The notes: generated by a model not told the origin, from the letters alone. A DNA stretch of 64,000 bases from an uncultured Aquimarina sp. (GCA_947493035.1 CANLOW010000001.1:248001-312000), one strand, 5' to 3'; counted from the stretch's first letter, positions 33,909 through 44,711 are shown. Made by a program: numbers and translations.

Positions 33909-34268
33909 ATGAAAGAATTTATGTTATTTATCCGTAGTGAAAAGCAGCCTAAAGCTGACTTATCTCCAGAACAACTTCAAAAACATGTCGAAAAAATAGG
34001 AAGTTACTTAAAAAGAATGACAGAAAAAGGTCATATGAAATCTGCTCAACCCTTGGAAATGGAAGGCAAAATACTTTCCTCTAAAAACGGAACCATCATC
34101 GATGGGCCGTACAATGAAACTAAGGAAATTATTTCTGGTTACTACCACATTCTAGCAAAAGACATGAATGAAGCCATTGTTATCGCAAAGCAAGACCCCC
34201 GTTTTGAAGAAGATTTCAATTGGAGAATAGAGGTAAGGCCTATTAAGAATGTTGAAGGCATTAACTAA
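33909..34268 (+). CDS. YCII-related (DGPF domain) protein
   Basis: A 119-residue protein of the YCII/DGPF family, with the hallmark IIDGPYNETKEIISGYYHI (DGPY variant of DGPF) and a ferredoxin-like fold, MKEFMLFIRSE at its start and DFNWRIEVRPI at its end. These genes accompany ECF42 sigma factors, and members can bind small molecules or catalyse simple dehydration. It lies 44 bp behind the sigma-factor gene. Its biochemical role is unknown. Confidence 0.82.
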   Translation: MKEFMLFIRSEKQPKADLSPEQLQKHVEKIGSYLKRMTEKGHMKSAQPLEMEGKILSSKNGTIIDGPYNETKEIISGYYHILAKDMNEAIVIAKQDPRFEEDFNWRIEVRPIKNVEGIN

Positions 34269-34486
34269 CCCTTCAATCTTCAATAAGAGATTCAAAAATC
34301 TATCAGTTATCATTCCAACAACGACGATGTATTTTCTAAAAAAAAAGATTTTATCCCGTTAGTTTACCAACTACAGGTTTCTGATAAAAAGATATCGTAT
34401 TTAAGTAGCACGACACTTATTTGGTTTTTGAATCTCTTTCCAATTAATCTATTCCTTAAAACTAATTCATTTCTGTACTAAATACT

Positions 34487-34494
34487 TAAATTTG
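34487..34494 (+). promoter_or_regulatory. candidate -7 element for aspS
   Basis: TAAATTTG, exact TAnnTTTG match, 25 bp before the aspS ATG. Confidence 0.55.
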
Positions 34495-34519
34495 TCCTCA
34501 CGACATTAATTACAGATTC

Positions 34520-36277
34520 ATGTACAGAACACATACTTGTGGAGCATTACGCACCGAAGATATCAATAAAGAAGTAACCCTTTCTGGATGGGTTCAAAAA
34601 ACGAGAGATAAAGGTTTTATGATTTGGGTAGACCTTCGTGATCGTTATGGAATTACACAATTAATCTTTGACGAATCTCGTACTGATAAAGCACAAATCG
34701 AAAAAGCAAAAACCTTAGGTCGTGAGTTTGTGATTCAAGTAACGGGTACTGTTATTGAACGTGAATCTAAAAATAAAAATATACCTACAGGTGACATTGA
34801 AGTATTAGTTTCCGAATTAAACATACTTAATACTTCCGAAGTTCCTCCTTTTACTATTGAAGATGAAACTGATGGAGGTGAGGATATTCGTATGAAATAT
34901 CGTTATTTAGATATTCGTAGAAATCCAGTAAAAGAAAGTCTAATCTTTCGCAGCAAAGTAACTAACGAAGTTAGAAACTACCTTGCTAACCAAGACTTCA
35001 TAGAAGTAGAAACTCCTTATTTAATTAAATCTACTCCTGAAGGAGCTAGAGATTTCGTAGTTCCTTCTCGCATGAATGAAGGGCAATTTTATGCACTTCC
35101 TCAATCACCACAAACCTTCAAGCAATTATTGATGGTTGGTGGTATGGATAAGTATTTCCAGATTGTAAAATGTTTCCGCGACGAAGATTTACGAGCAGAT
35201 CGCCAACCCGAATTTACACAGATTGACTGTGAAATGGCTTTTGTAGAACAAGAAGATATCTTGAATGTATTTGAAGGCTTAACAAAGCACCTTCTAAAAA
35301 AGCTTCATAATTTCGAAATCGAGAATTTCCCAAGAATGACATTTGACCATGCAATGAAAACGTATGGAAATGACAAACCAGACATTCGTTTTGGAATGGA
35401 ATTCGGTGAATTGAACGAGGTCGCAAAACATAAAGAATTTAAGGTTTTCAATAGTGCTGAATTGGTTGTTGGTATTGCTGTACCAGGAGGTGCTAGTTAT
35501 ACCCGTAAAGAAATCGATAAATTAATCGACTGGGTAAAACGACCACAAGTTGGTGCACTAGGAATGGTTTATGTAAAATGCAATGAAGATGGTTCTTTTA
35601 AATCTTCCGTAGACAAATTTTACAATCAAGAAGATTTAGCAAAATGGGCAGAAGCTACTGGCGCCAACCCTGGTGATCTAATCTGTGTACTTTCAGGAGA
35701 TACTAATAAAGTACGTGCACAATTAAGTGCTTTACGTATGGAATTAGCAGAACGCCTTGGCTTACGTAAGCCTAATGAATTTGCACCATTATGGGTAATC
35801 GATTTCCCATTATTAGAATTGGATGAAGAAACTGGGCATTATCATGCAATGCACCATCCATTCACCTCTCCTAAACCTGGTCAATTAGAATTATTAGATA
35901 CTGACCCAGGTGCAGTAAAAGCAAACGCTTACGATTTGGTACTGAATGGTAATGAAATCGGAGGAGGCTCTATTCGTATTTTCGATAAAGACACACAGTC
36001 CATCATGTTCAAACATCTTGGTTTTACGGAAGAAGAAGCAAAAGCTCAGTTTGGTTTCTTAATGGATGCTTTTGAATATGGAGCCCCACCACATGGTGGC
36101 TTAGCTTTTGGATTAGATCGTTTAGTTGCTATTCTTGGTGGACAGGAAACGATTCGAGATTTTATTGCTTTCCCAAAAAACAATAGTGGTAGAGACGTTA
36201 TGATCGATGCTCCTGCTGCTTTAAATCAAGAACAATTATCTGAATTGAATATTGCTTTAGATCTAAAAGAACAATAA
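34520..36277 (+). CDS. aspS: aspartyl-tRNA synthetase
   Basis: Class II aminoacyl-tRNA synthetase that charges tRNA-Asp. The 585-residue protein has an N-terminal OB-fold anticodon-binding domain (about 1-105; [32 protein letters not shown]), the class II core with motif 2 ([23 protein letters not shown]) and motif 3 ([14 protein letters not shown]), and the bacterial GAD insertion (about 290-420), including [15 protein letters not shown]. It is the bacterial-type enzyme. A strong terminator follows, so it is a single-gene unit. Confidence 0.97.
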   Translation: MYRTHTCGALRTEDINKEVTLSGWVQKTRDKGFMIWVDLRDRYGITQLIFDESRTDKAQIEKAKTLGREFVIQVTGTVIERESKNKNIPTGDIEVLVSELNILNTSEVPPFTIEDETDGGEDIRMKYRYLDIRRNPVKESLIFRSKVTNEVRNYLANQDFIEVETPYLIKSTPEGARDFVVPSRMNEGQFYALPQSPQTFKQLLMVGGMDKYFQIVKCFRDEDLRADRQPEFTQIDCEMAFVEQEDILNVFEGLTKHLLKKLHNFEIENFPRMTFDHAMKTYGNDKPDIRFGMEFGELNEVAKHKEFKVFNSAELVVGIAVPGGASYTRKEIDKLIDWVKRPQVGALGMVYVKCNEDGSFKSSVDKFYNQEDLAKWAEATGANPGDLICVLSGDTNKVRAQLSALRMELAERLGLRKPNEFAPLWVIDFPLLELDEETGHYHAMHHPFTSPKPGQLELLDTDPGAVKANAYDLVLNGNEIGGGSIRIFDKDTQSIMFKHLGFTEEEAKAQFGFLMDAFEYGAPPHGGLAFGLDRLVAILGGQETIRDFIAFPKNNSGRDVMIDAPAALNQEQLSELNIALDLKEQ

Positions 36278-36305
36278 GAAAAGTTAACTTCTACAAACAA
36301 ATAGC

Positions 36306-36340
36306 AAACCCCGCAGTTTTTAAAAACTGTGGGGTTTTTA
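36306..36340 (+). terminator. Rho-independent terminator after aspS
   Basis: AAACCCCGCAGTTTTT paired with AAAAACTGTGGGGTTT (one G-T pair), followed by T-rich sequence, 29 bp after the aspS stop. Confidence 0.9.
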
Positions 36341-36354
36341 GTATATTCAAAAGA

Positions 36355-36800
36355 ATGATGACACACGAAGAGATAAAATATTTTATGCATGAAGCCATTT
36401 TAGAAGGCAGAAAGGCACTTCCAAAATGCTTACCCAATCCAATCCACCAGTTGGTTGTGTTATTGTTTACAAAGGAGAAATCATTTCTAGAGGTCATACT
36501 CAAGAACCAGGAAAACATCATGCCGAAGCTATGGCAATCCACAACCTTCAAATTTTAGATTATGAAAATATGAGTCTCTTTGCCACACTTGAACCCTGTT
36601 CTTTTCAAGGAAAAACACCTTCTTGTGCTAAGACTATAGTTGAAAAAGGTTTTAAAGAAATATATGTCGGAATAATAGATCCGCTCCCTAAAAATCAAGG
36701 AATGGGCATCAAAATTCTAGAAGACGCTGGAATTAAAGTAGAAGTAGGTATTTTAGAAAAAGAGATATTTAAAGATCTTAATGAGTACTTAATTAAGTAA
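36355..36800 (+). pseudogene. RibD-type cytidine/pyrimidine deaminase, frameshifted
   Basis: Homologue of the RibD deaminase domain (about 148 residues intact, no reductase domain). The first frame reads MTHEEIKYFMHEAILEGRKALPKCLPNP and is then broken. The rest continues in another frame from ATG 36426 as PPVGCVIVYKGEIISRGHTQEPGKHHAEAMAIHN and TLEPCSFQGKTPSCA, which hold the zinc ligands (HAE and PCxxxGxTPxC). The break is an exact tandem duplication of AATCC at 36436-36445; removing one copy restores LPNPPVGCV. Translation from ATG 36426 would still give a protein with all catalytic residues but lacking the first helix. I call it a pseudogene, with leaky or truncated function possible. The SDR gene follows 25 bp later. 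Confidence 0.85.
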
Positions 36801-36825
36801 ATTTATATACACATAAAATGTATCC

Positions 36826-37692
36826 ATGAAAAAGAATATACTTATCACTGGCACCTCTTCTGGGGTTGGTTTCGAAAGCGCTTTATTATTTGCCAGAAAT
36901 GGTTTTAAAGTGTATGCTACCATGCGAAACCTTAAAAAGGCTGAAAAACTACAATCTGCAATTAGCCAAGAAAATTTAGATGTTGACATTCTAGAACTTG
37001 ATGTTACAAAAATGGACACCATTAAAAGCTGTGTAAATTCTATCATAGCAAAAGATGGAAAAATTGACATACTCCTTAATAATGCAGGAGCTGGGTTTGC
37101 AAAAACGCTAGAGCAATCATCAATTGAAGAAATTGATTGGGTAACTGATGTTAATTACACAGGAGTAGTTAGAACTACAAAAGCCGTATTGCCACATATG
37201 AGGAAAGCCAAAAGTGGACATATTATAAATATCACTTCCATTGGTGGGCTTGTCGGGCAACCTTTTAATGAATTGTATTGCGGCGCCAAATTTGCAGTTG
37301 AAGGATTTACAGAAGGATTAGCTAGTTATATTTCTAAACCTTTTGGAATTCATTTTTCAATTGTAGAACCAGGAGGAATTGCTACTGAATTCATGAATTC
37401 TGCAGTTGCTAAGACTATCGATAAAGAAGGTAATTTAGCTTCAGGAGAATACGAAGCCATATTTCAAAAATACTTAGCTGGAGCTCAAGAACGCGCTTCT
37501 AGCGGAGAAAAATCCCCTTATCAAACTGGAGCTGAAGTTGCTGATGTTATTTTAAAAGTAGCCCAAGACGAAAACCCGCCTTTACGTATACGTACTTCCG
37601 AATGGGCTGAAGACATGTGCCAATTAAAAACAGAAAACGACCCCACTGGAAATAAATTAGCTGATAAAGTCTATAACTATTTTTTAAAATAA
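36826..37692 (+). CDS. short-chain dehydrogenase/reductase (SDR)
   Basis: A 288-residue classical SDR. It has the cofactor motif TGTSSGVG (8-15), NNAGAG, the catalytic Ser in INITSIGG and Y-x3-K in ELYCGAKFAVEG, and a PG-motif (VEPGGIATEF). An NAD(P)-dependent alcohol/ketone interconversion is expected; the substrate is unknown. It is followed 7 bp later by a DoxX-like membrane protein gene, likely an operon, and convergent to an Rrf2 regulator gene. Confidence 0.88.
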   Translation: MKKNILITGTSSGVGFESALLFARNGFKVYATMRNLKKAEKLQSAISQENLDVDILELDVTKMDTIKSCVNSIIAKDGKIDILLNNAGAGFAKTLEQSSIEEIDWVTDVNYTGVVRTTKAVLPHMRKAKSGHIINITSIGGLVGQPFNELYCGAKFAVEGFTEGLASYISKPFGIHFSIVEPGGIATEFMNSAVAKTIDKEGNLASGEYEAIFQKYLAGAQERASSGEKSPYQTGAEVADVILKVAQDENPPLRIRTSEWAEDMCQLKTENDPTGNKLADKVYNYFLK

Positions 37693-37699
37693 CCCCCTT

Positions 37700-38044
37700 A
37701 TGACTATGCCTTATTGGATTACTACAGGTCTTATTTCAGCATATTTACTACTAAGTTCTTATTCTTATCTTTTTAGTGGCTCCACTATTGAAGGAATAAG
37801 AGCTTTAGGCTTTCCTGATTTCTTTCGAATACAATTAGCCATTCTTAAGATTATAGCGGCATTACTACTCATCATTCCACAAATACCAGTCTCTACAAAA
37901 GAATGGGCTTATGCCGGAACTTTCTTTTTCATGATTACTGCGATCGTTGCTCATTTTTCACACAAAGATCCTATTGCCTTAAATATTGTAAATCTGGTAT
38001 TGCTAGGAGTTTTAGCCACTTCTTATTATTATTTAAAAATATAA
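37700..38044 (+). CDS. DoxX-like integral membrane protein
   Basis: A 114-residue protein with four membrane helices, opening MTMPYWITTGLISAYLLLSSY and containing GFPDFFRIQLAILKIIAALLLIIP, typical of the DoxX/DoxD-like family. Such proteins are linked to quinone or redox reactions in membranes. It follows the SDR gene by 7 bp and ends 8 bp before the convergent Rrf2 gene, so a redox-related SDR/DoxX pair controlled by Rrf2 is plausible. Confidence 0.8.
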   Translation: MTMPYWITTGLISAYLLLSSYSYLFSGSTIEGIRALGFPDFFRIQLAILKIIAALLLIIPQIPVSTKEWAYAGTFFFMITAIVAHFSHKDPIALNIVNLVLLGVLATSYYYLKI

Positions 38045-38052
38045 CACTGATT

Positions 38053-38463
38053 TTAAGAAGTATAATCAGCTAACGAAGTGTTCTCTAGAATCTTTAACGT
38101 ACTATCCCGAACTTCAATCATTAGCTTATGTACTGAGCATGCATTTTCATCTGGACAATCATCGCACTTTTCATAGTAATTTAAACTTACACAAGGCAAC
38201 ATAGCTATAGGACCTTCAAGGGTTCTAATAATTTTAGACATCTGGATTTCACTAGAAGGTTTTAATAGATAATACCCTCCTTGTTTTCCTTTTTTGGAAC
38301 TCAATACCCCTGCTTTCTTAAGACTAAGTAATATAGATTCTAAATATTTTTGCGAGATATTTTCACTCTTGGCAATCTCCGAAATAGAGACAGGCTCTTC
38401 GCAAGCTTTCTTGGCAATGTATGTCAATGCCTTAATCCCATATTTAGTTTTTTTACTTAACAC
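38053..38463 (-). CDS. Rrf2-family transcriptional regulator
   Basis: A 136-residue winged-helix regulator. The N-terminus MLSKKTKYGIKALTYIAKK and the HTH (SISEIAKSENISQKYLESILLSLKKAGVLSSKKGKQGGYYL) are typical of the IscR/NsrR/Rrf2 family. The Cys-rich stretch PCVSLNYYEKCDDCPDENACSVH (five cysteines) suggests an iron-sulfur cluster sensor of redox, nitric oxide or Fe-S status. The start is GTG and the -7 element TATATTTG lies only 6-13 bp upstream, so the transcript may be leaderless. It is convergent with the SDR/DoxX pair. Confidence 0.85.
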   Translation of the reverse strand: MLSKKTKYGIKALTYIAKKACEEPVSISEIAKSENISQKYLESILLSLKKAGVLSSKKGKQGGYYLLKPSSEIQMSKIIRTLEGPIAMLPCVSLNYYEKCDDCPDENACSVHKLMIEVRDSTLKILENTSLADYTS

Positions 38464-38468
38464 TTAAT

Positions 38469-38476
38469 CAAATATA
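38469..38476 (-). promoter_or_regulatory. candidate -7 element for the Rrf2 gene
   Basis: TATATTTG on the minus strand ends 5 bp before the GTG start codon, implying a very short or absent 5' leader. Confidence 0.5.
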
Positions 38477-38492
38477 ACAATTATGTATTCCA

Positions 38493-38519
38493 CAAAAAAA
38501 GGGTGCTTAGATAGCACCC
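38493..38519 (-). terminator. Rho-independent terminator after gltA
   Basis: Stem GGGTGCT/AGCACCC with a 5-nt loop, followed on the minus strand by a run of T, 28 bp beyond the gltA stop. Confidence 0.85.
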
Positions 38520-38546
38520 TCTTTTAATCTCCTATAAATAGTAAAA

Positions 38547-39833
38547 TTATCTTTTATCTAGATCTGTAAATGGTCTATGATTTTCTCCTGTATAAATTTG
38601 ACGTGGACGTCCAATTGGTTCCTTCTTTAAACGCATTTCTCTCCATTGCGCAATCCACCCTGGTAAACGACCTAATGCAAACATTACTGTAAACATATCT
38701 GTTGGAATTCCCATAGCACGATAGATGATTCCAGAATAAAAATCTACGTTTGGATATAATTTACGCTTCACAAAATACTCATCATTCAATGCTTCTTGCT
38801 CTAATCCTTTAGCGATATCTAATACTGGATCAGCAACACCTAAATCTCCTAAAACTTCATCAGCAGCAACTTTTATAATTGTTGCTCGAGGATCAAAGTT
38901 TTTATAAACACGGTGTCCGAATCCCATCAAACGGAAAGGATCTTGCTTATCCTTCGCCTTAGCCATATACTTTTTAGTATCTCCACCATCTTCTTTAATA
39001 GCTTCTAGCATTTCTAAAACTGCTTGGTTTGCACCTCCATGAAGTGGTCCCCAAAGCGCAGATATACCAGCAGAAATTGACGCAAATAAACCTGCATGAG
39101 AAGATCCAACAATTCTTACCGTAGAAGTAGAACAGTTTTGCTCATGATCTGCATGTAAGATTAGTAATTTATCTAACGCATTAATTACAATATCATTTTG
39201 CTTATATTCAGAATTTGGCTTCTTGAACAACAACTTAGCTATATTCTCTACATACCCTAAAGAATCATCACCATAATCCAAAGGCAAACCTTGCTTCTTA
39301 CGTAATGCCCAAGAAACTAATACAGGGAATTTCCCTAAAATAGTAACAATAGCATTATACATTTCCTCATCAGATTCTACATCTTCAGTTTCAGGGTTAA
39401 ATGCAATAAGCGCACTAGTCAATGAAGCTAATACTCCCATTGGGTGTGCAGTCTTAGGAAAACCATCTAAAATTTTCTTTACATCTTCATCAACATGAGA
39501 CTGAGCTTTGATATCTGCTTCAAACTTAGTCAACGTAGCTGCATCTGGAAGGTCACCAAAAATTAAAGCATATGCTGTTTCTAAAAAGTCTCCTTTTTCA
39601 GCTAAATCTTCAATAGCATAACCTCGGTAACGCAGTATTCCTTGTTCACCATCTAAATACGTGATTGCACTTTGACAACTTCCTGTATTTTTGAATCCTG
39701 GATCTAAAGTAATAACTCCACCCGATGCTCCTCTTAGAGCTTTGATATCGATTGCGACTTCATTCTCAGCTCCTTTAATTACAGGGAACTCATACTTCTC
39801 ACCATCGATTTCAATTGTTGCTATTTCTGACAT
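38547..39833 (-). CDS. gltA: citrate synthase
   Basis: Condenses acetyl-CoA and oxaloacetate to citrate at the entry of the TCA cycle. The 428-residue type-II-like (hexameric, NADH-sensitive class) protein has LDPGFKNTGSCQSAITYLDGEQGILRYRGY near the N-terminus, the catalytic His in LLILHADHEQNCST, SISAGISALWGPLHGGANQAVLEML, GFGHRVYKNFDPRA and the catalytic Asp in YPNVDFYSGIIY. Single-gene unit with its own terminator. Confidence 0.96.
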   Translation of the reverse strand: MSEIATIEIDGEKYEFPVIKGAENEVAIDIKALRGASGGVITLDPGFKNTGSCQSAITYLDGEQGILRYRGYAIEDLAEKGDFLETAYALIFGDLPDAATLTKFEADIKAQSHVDEDVKKILDGFPKTAHPMGVLASLTSALIAFNPETEDVESDEEMYNAIVTILGKFPVLVSWALRKKQGLPLDYGDDSLGYVENIAKLLFKKPNSEYKQNDIVINALDKLLILHADHEQNCSTSTVRIVGSSHAGLFASISAGISALWGPLHGGANQAVLEMLEAIKEDGGDTKKYMAKAKDKQDPFRLMGFGHRVYKNFDPRATIIKVAADEVLGDLGVADPVLDIAKGLEQEALNDEYFVKRKLYPNVDFYSGIIYRAMGIPTDMFTVMFALGRLPGWIAQWREMRLKKEPIGRPRQIYTGENHRPFTDLDKR

Positions 39834-40167
39834 GTATGTAACTCTTTTTTTATTAAAATTTGAAGATTCGCTAATGTACGAATTAATGTTAAAAAACGAA
39901 GCTTAATTACGTAGAATTTAAAGCAAAATACTTAAGTATTTTTATTAAAGAAATCTTATTGTAAGACAACTGAGAATAGAACATAGAAAATAGACCTTCT
40001 TTAAATGTAATTTAAGATCAATCCGAAATTTATATTAGCAATTCATATAACAACAAGAAAATAAAACCAAATTAAAAGTCTATTTTCTCTTCTCTATATT
40101 CTAAAAAAGAAAAGGTCACAAGCGTAAACTTGTAACCTTTAATATTATGAAAAAAAAGTAAAAAAGA
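39834..40167. other. intergenic region between eno and gltA
   Basis: It contains the eno terminator (40101-40140) and a degenerate inverted pair: AGAATAGAACATAGAAAATAGAC at 39971-39993 is matched in reverse by about 25 bp at 40078-40103. No gene is seen. The text is A/T-rich simple sequence like other degenerate intergenic repeats in this window. Confidence 0.45.
40101..40140 (-). terminator. Rho-independent terminator after eno
   Basis: Arms AAAGGTCACAAG and CTTGTAACCTTT (one G-T pair) with a 6-nt loop, followed on the minus strand by TTCTTTTTT. Confidence 0.85.
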
Positions 40168-41478
<1,311 letters not shown>

Positions 41479-41643
41479 TTAATGTTAAACTGTGGCAATA
41501 TACGAACACTGCCTATTTTTTTGTATTATGATACTGTTACTAATTATAGATTTCAGAACATAGATATTAGAAATTAGACTTGACCTTTTAATCTATGAAA
41601 ATCCCACTTCATATTCCACCTATCTATCCTCTAGGATCTAAAT

Positions 41644-42738
41644 TTAGCCTAAGTTTGCTATAAACTGATCGAATAAATACGTTCCGTCATTTGGCCCAGG
41701 GCTTGCTTCTGGATGATATTGTACCGAGAATATGTCTTTATCCTTAATCTTGATACCAGCTACTGTTTGATCATTAAGATGAATGTGAGTAACTTCAACA
41801 TTTGGTGTAGCATCTGCACTCTCTCTTTCTACAGCAAAACCATGATTTTGAGAAGAAATTTCACCCTTACCAGTCAATAAATTTTTAATTGGATGATTAA
41901 TACCTCTATGACCGTTGAACATTTTAAAAGTTTTCACTCCCTGAGAGATTGCTAATACTTGATGTCCTAAACAAATTCCAAATGTTGGAAGATTACGCTC
42001 CACTAATTCAGAAGCCACTTTAATAGCATTTTCCAAAGGCTCAGGATCTCCAGGGCCATTAGATAAGAAATACCCATCAGGCTTCCATGCTTCCATCTCT
42101 GCCAAAGGCGTATTGTAAGGGAAAACTTTTATGTAAGCGTCACGTTTAGATAAGTTTCTCAAAATATTTCTTTTGATTCCTAAATCTAAAGCTGCAACTT
42201 TATATTTTGCATCAGGGTTTCCAAAGAAATAAGGCTCAGAAGTAGACACCTTAGACGCCAACTCTAATCCTTTCATATTTGGTGCATCAGCTAATTGAGT
42301 CTTTAAAGCTTCAATATTATCAATCTCCGTAGAAATTACAGCATTCATTGCACCATTATCTCTGATATAGCTCACTAAAGCACGAGTATCAACATCACAA
42401 ATAGCCAATAAATTATTTGCTTCTAAAAAAGATTGTAATGATTCGCTTCCCGGTCTAGAATATTCGTAGCTAAAGTTTTTCACTACCAAACCAGCGATCT
42501 TAATAGAGTCCGACTCTACTTCTTCCTCTAAAGTTCCATAGTTACCAATATGTGCATTGGTAGCTACCATTATTTGCCCAAAATAAGAAGGATCTGTAAA
42601 AATCTCTTGATAACCTGTGGTTCCAGTATTGAAACACACCTCTCCAAAAACACTTCCTTCTCTTCCTACTGCTTTTCCGTGAAAAATAGTACCATCAGAT
42701 AACATAATGATGGCTTTTTTCTTAGACTGGTACTTCAT
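41644..42738 (-). CDS. carA: carbamoyl phosphate synthase small (glutaminase) subunit
   Basis: Releases ammonia from glutamine for CarB, supplying carbamoyl phosphate for arginine and pyrimidine synthesis. The 364-residue protein has the N-terminal CarA domain (GREGSVFGEVCFNTGTTGYQEIFTDPSYFGQI) and a C-terminal class I glutaminase with nucleophile Cys in TFGICLGHQVLAI and His/Glu in VQYHPEASPGP. carB is not in the window. Carbamoyl phosphate is also the donor for the NodU/CmcH-type enzyme at 12737. Confidence 0.96.
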   Translation of the reverse strand: MKYQSKKKAIIMLSDGTIFHGKAVGREGSVFGEVCFNTGTTGYQEIFTDPSYFGQIMVATNAHIGNYGTLEEEVESDSIKIAGLVVKNFSYEYSRPGSESLQSFLEANNLLAICDVDTRALVSYIRDNGAMNAVISTEIDNIEALKTQLADAPNMKGLELASKVSTSEPYFFGNPDAKYKVAALDLGIKRNILRNLSKRDAYIKVFPYNTPLAEMEAWKPDGYFLSNGPGDPEPLENAIKVASELVERNLPTFGICLGHQVLAISQGVKTFKMFNGHRGINHPIKNLLTGKGEISSQNHGFAVERESADATPNVEVTHIHLNDQTVAGIKIKDKDIFSVQYHPEASPGPNDGTYLFDQFIANLG

Positions 42739-42805
42739 AAAAAACTACTTTGAACGTTGATGATTTACAATTTACCTACACCCTTTGGATTGTGATAAAT
42801 CTGCG

Positions 42806-42813
42806 CAAAAGTA
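42806..42813 (-). promoter_or_regulatory. candidate -7 element for carA
   Basis: TACTTTTG on the minus strand, exact TAnnTTTG match, 67 bp before the carA ATG. Confidence 0.5.
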
Positions 42814-42879
42814 CAATAAATTGCAGAGTTTTTAATTAAAGAATTTACGAATTTTAGCAAAGATGCTATTTTTAGATTT

Positions 42880-42977
42880 GGGCGTTACCCTGATTTTGAA
42901 ATCAGGGTCGGGCTTTCACTCATACTCCTCGCACCTCCTACCGTCGGGCTGTGGGGTAACCGTTCTATCCCTAACGC
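42880..42977. repeat. GC-rich structured intergenic element of unknown type
   Basis: A 98-bp block clearly richer in GC than its surroundings. It begins GGGCGTTACCC and ends CTAACGC, so its ends can pair (GCGTTA with TAACGC). Inside is a near-perfect hairpin CCCTGATTT/AAATCAGGG and a second GGGGTAAC that could pair with the first GTTACCC instead. The phrase TCGGGCT occurs twice. It looks like a mobile palindromic element or structured RNA. Confidence 0.5.
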
Positions 42978-43130
42978 AAAATTTTGTATTAGAATATTGA
43001 CCATTACTTTTCTTGCAATCTGAGAAACCGATCAGAGATCTCATTACACTAATCCCGAAGTAGCAATACAAATACTAAGTAAACACACAAGCTAAGATTC
43101 TTTCATTGAAAATTATATTAAAATAACATC

Positions 43131-43160
43131 ACAAAAAAAGCCCTCCAAATTGGAAGGCTT
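43131..43160 (-). terminator. Rho-independent terminator after rplQ (end of the alpha operon)
   Basis: Stem AGCCcTCCAA/TTGGAaGGCT with one mismatch, followed on the minus strand by TTTTTTTGT, 25 bp beyond the rplQ stop. Confidence 0.85.
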
Positions 43161-43184
43161 TCATATTCTAGAATACTAATATTC

Positions 43185-43655
43185 TTATTCTTCTTCGTTA
43201 GAAGTAGTTTCTGTAGCAGGAGCAGCTTCTTTAGCTTTTGCACCACGACGACTACGACGAGTAGTTTTCTTAGTTGATTTTCCAGCAGAATAAACCTCGT
43301 TGAAATCTACTAATTCGATCATTGCCATTTGAGCATTATCTCCTAAACGATTTCCTAACTTAATGATACGAGTATATCCACCTGGACGATCACCAACTTT
43401 AGAAGCAACAGTTCTAAATAATTCTGTAACCGCATACTTGTTACGCAATCTAGAAAAAGCTATACGACGGTTGTGTGTAGTATCTTCTTTAGACTTAGTC
43501 ACTAATGGCTCTACGAATTGTTTTAAAGCTTTTGCTTTTGCAACAGTAGTGTTGATACGCTTATGCTCGATCAATGAACAAGCCATATTCGCTAACATTG
43601 CACTACGATGTGCCGTTTTTCTACCTAAGTGGTTGAATTTTTTTCCGTGTCTCAT
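43185..43655 (-). CDS. rplQ: 50S ribosomal protein L17
   Basis: Large-subunit protein near the peptide exit tunnel. The 156-residue form has the L17 core ([50 protein letters not shown] as [18 protein letters not shown]) plus a C-terminal extension of about 40 residues (Lys/Arg-rich then Glu-rich) typical of Bacteroidota. Last gene of the alpha operon, 63 bp behind rpoA. Confidence 0.97.
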   Translation of the reverse strand: MRHGKKFNHLGRKTAHRSAMLANMACSLIEHKRINTTVAKAKALKQFVEPLVTKSKEDTTHNRRIAFSRLRNKYAVTELFRTVASKVGDRPGGYTRIIKLGNRLGDNAQMAMIELVDFNEVYSAGKSTKKTTRRSRRGAKAKEAAPATETTSNEEE

Positions 43656-43718
43656 GACATCATTTATTTACCATCATCTTGCTCAATCTACTTTATGCAG
43701 AGAGCAAAATATGATGCG

Positions 43719-44711
43719 TTAATCTTTATCTAATTTATATTTCGTTAAGTCCATCCCGAAACTTAATCCTTTAACATTTACAAGCTCTTCAAGCTCAGTT
43801 AAAGACTTTTTACCGAAGTTACGGAACTTCATTAAGTCATTTTTATTGTAAGATACTAAGTCACCCAATGTATCAACCTCTGCAGCTTTTAAGCAATTTA
43901 ATGCTCTGACAGAAAGATCCATATCAATTAACTTAGTCTTTAACAACTGACGCATATGTAATGACTCTTCATCATATGTTTCTGTTTGCGCTATCTCATC
44001 AGATTCTAATGTGATGCGCTCATCAGAGAACAACATGAAGTGGTGGATTAAAATCTTAGCAGCTTCTGTTAAAGCATCTTTAGGGTGAATCGACCCATCA
44101 GATTGAATTTCAAAAACTAATTTCTCGTAATCCGTCTTTTGCTCTACACGATAGTTTTCAATACTATACTTAACATTCTTTATCGGAGTGTAAATAGCAT
44201 CTGTAAAAACAGTTCCCACAGGAGCATTTGCCTTTTTATTCTCGTTTGCTGGCACATAACCTCTTCCCTTTTCAACAGAAATCTCAATATCAAGATTTAC
44301 TGATTTGTCCAAGTTACAGATTACCAAATCAGGATTTAACACCTGAAAACCAGAAACAAACTTCTGAAAATCACCAGCAGTCACCTGCTCTTGACCAGAG
44401 AAAGACATCGATACTGTTTCATTTTCTACATCTTCTATCTGACGCTTAAAACGCACTTGCTTTAAGTTTAAGATAATTTCTGTCATGTCTTCAACAACAC
44501 CAGAGACAGTAGAAAATTCGTGCTCAACACCTGATATTCTTACAGAAGTTATTGCAAAACCTTCTAATGAAGAAAGTAATACTCTACGTAATGCATTCCC
44601 TATTGTTAAACCATAACCAGGCTCTAATGGTCTGAATTCGAATTTACCCTCGAATTCAGTAGAATCTATCATGATTACTTTATCGGGCTTCTGAAAATTT
44701 AAAATTGCCAT
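43719..44711 (-). CDS. rpoA: DNA-directed RNA polymerase subunit alpha
   Basis: Scaffold subunit of RNA polymerase, 330 residues. N-terminal dimerisation domain ([28 protein letters not shown]) and C-terminal domain (about 255-325, [54 protein letters not shown]) are both complete. It lies between rpsD and rplQ as in the standard alpha operon. Confidence 0.98.
   Translation of the reverse strand: MAILNFQKPDKVIMIDSTEFEGKFEFRPLEPGYGLTIGNALRRVLLSSLEGFAITSVRISGVEHEFSTVSGVVEDMTEIILNLKQVRFKRQIEDVENETVSMSFSGQEQVTAGDFQKFVSGFQVLNPDLVICNLDKSVNLDIEISVEKGRGYVPANENKKANAPVGTVFTDAIYTPIKNVKYSIENYRVEQKTDYEKLVFEIQSDGSIHPKDALTEAAKILIHHFMLFSDERITLESDEIAQTETYDEESLHMRQLLKTKLIDMDLSVRALNCLKAAEVDTLGDLVSYNKNDLMKFRNFGKKSLTELEELVNVKGLSFGMDLTKYKLDKD

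Larger units (their letters stand above)
42739..43184. other. intergenic region between rplQ and carA
   Basis: 446 bp. It holds the carA -7 element (42806-42813), a GC-rich structured element (42880-42977) and the rplQ terminator at its left-hand transcript end (43131-43160). No open frame of note is visible. Confidence 0.5.

Noticed and set aside
42880-42977. tRNA or tmRNA gene in the GC-rich block
   Set aside because: No acceptor stem with a TTCGA arm or anticodon arm can be drawn; the pairing pattern is that of nested palindromes.
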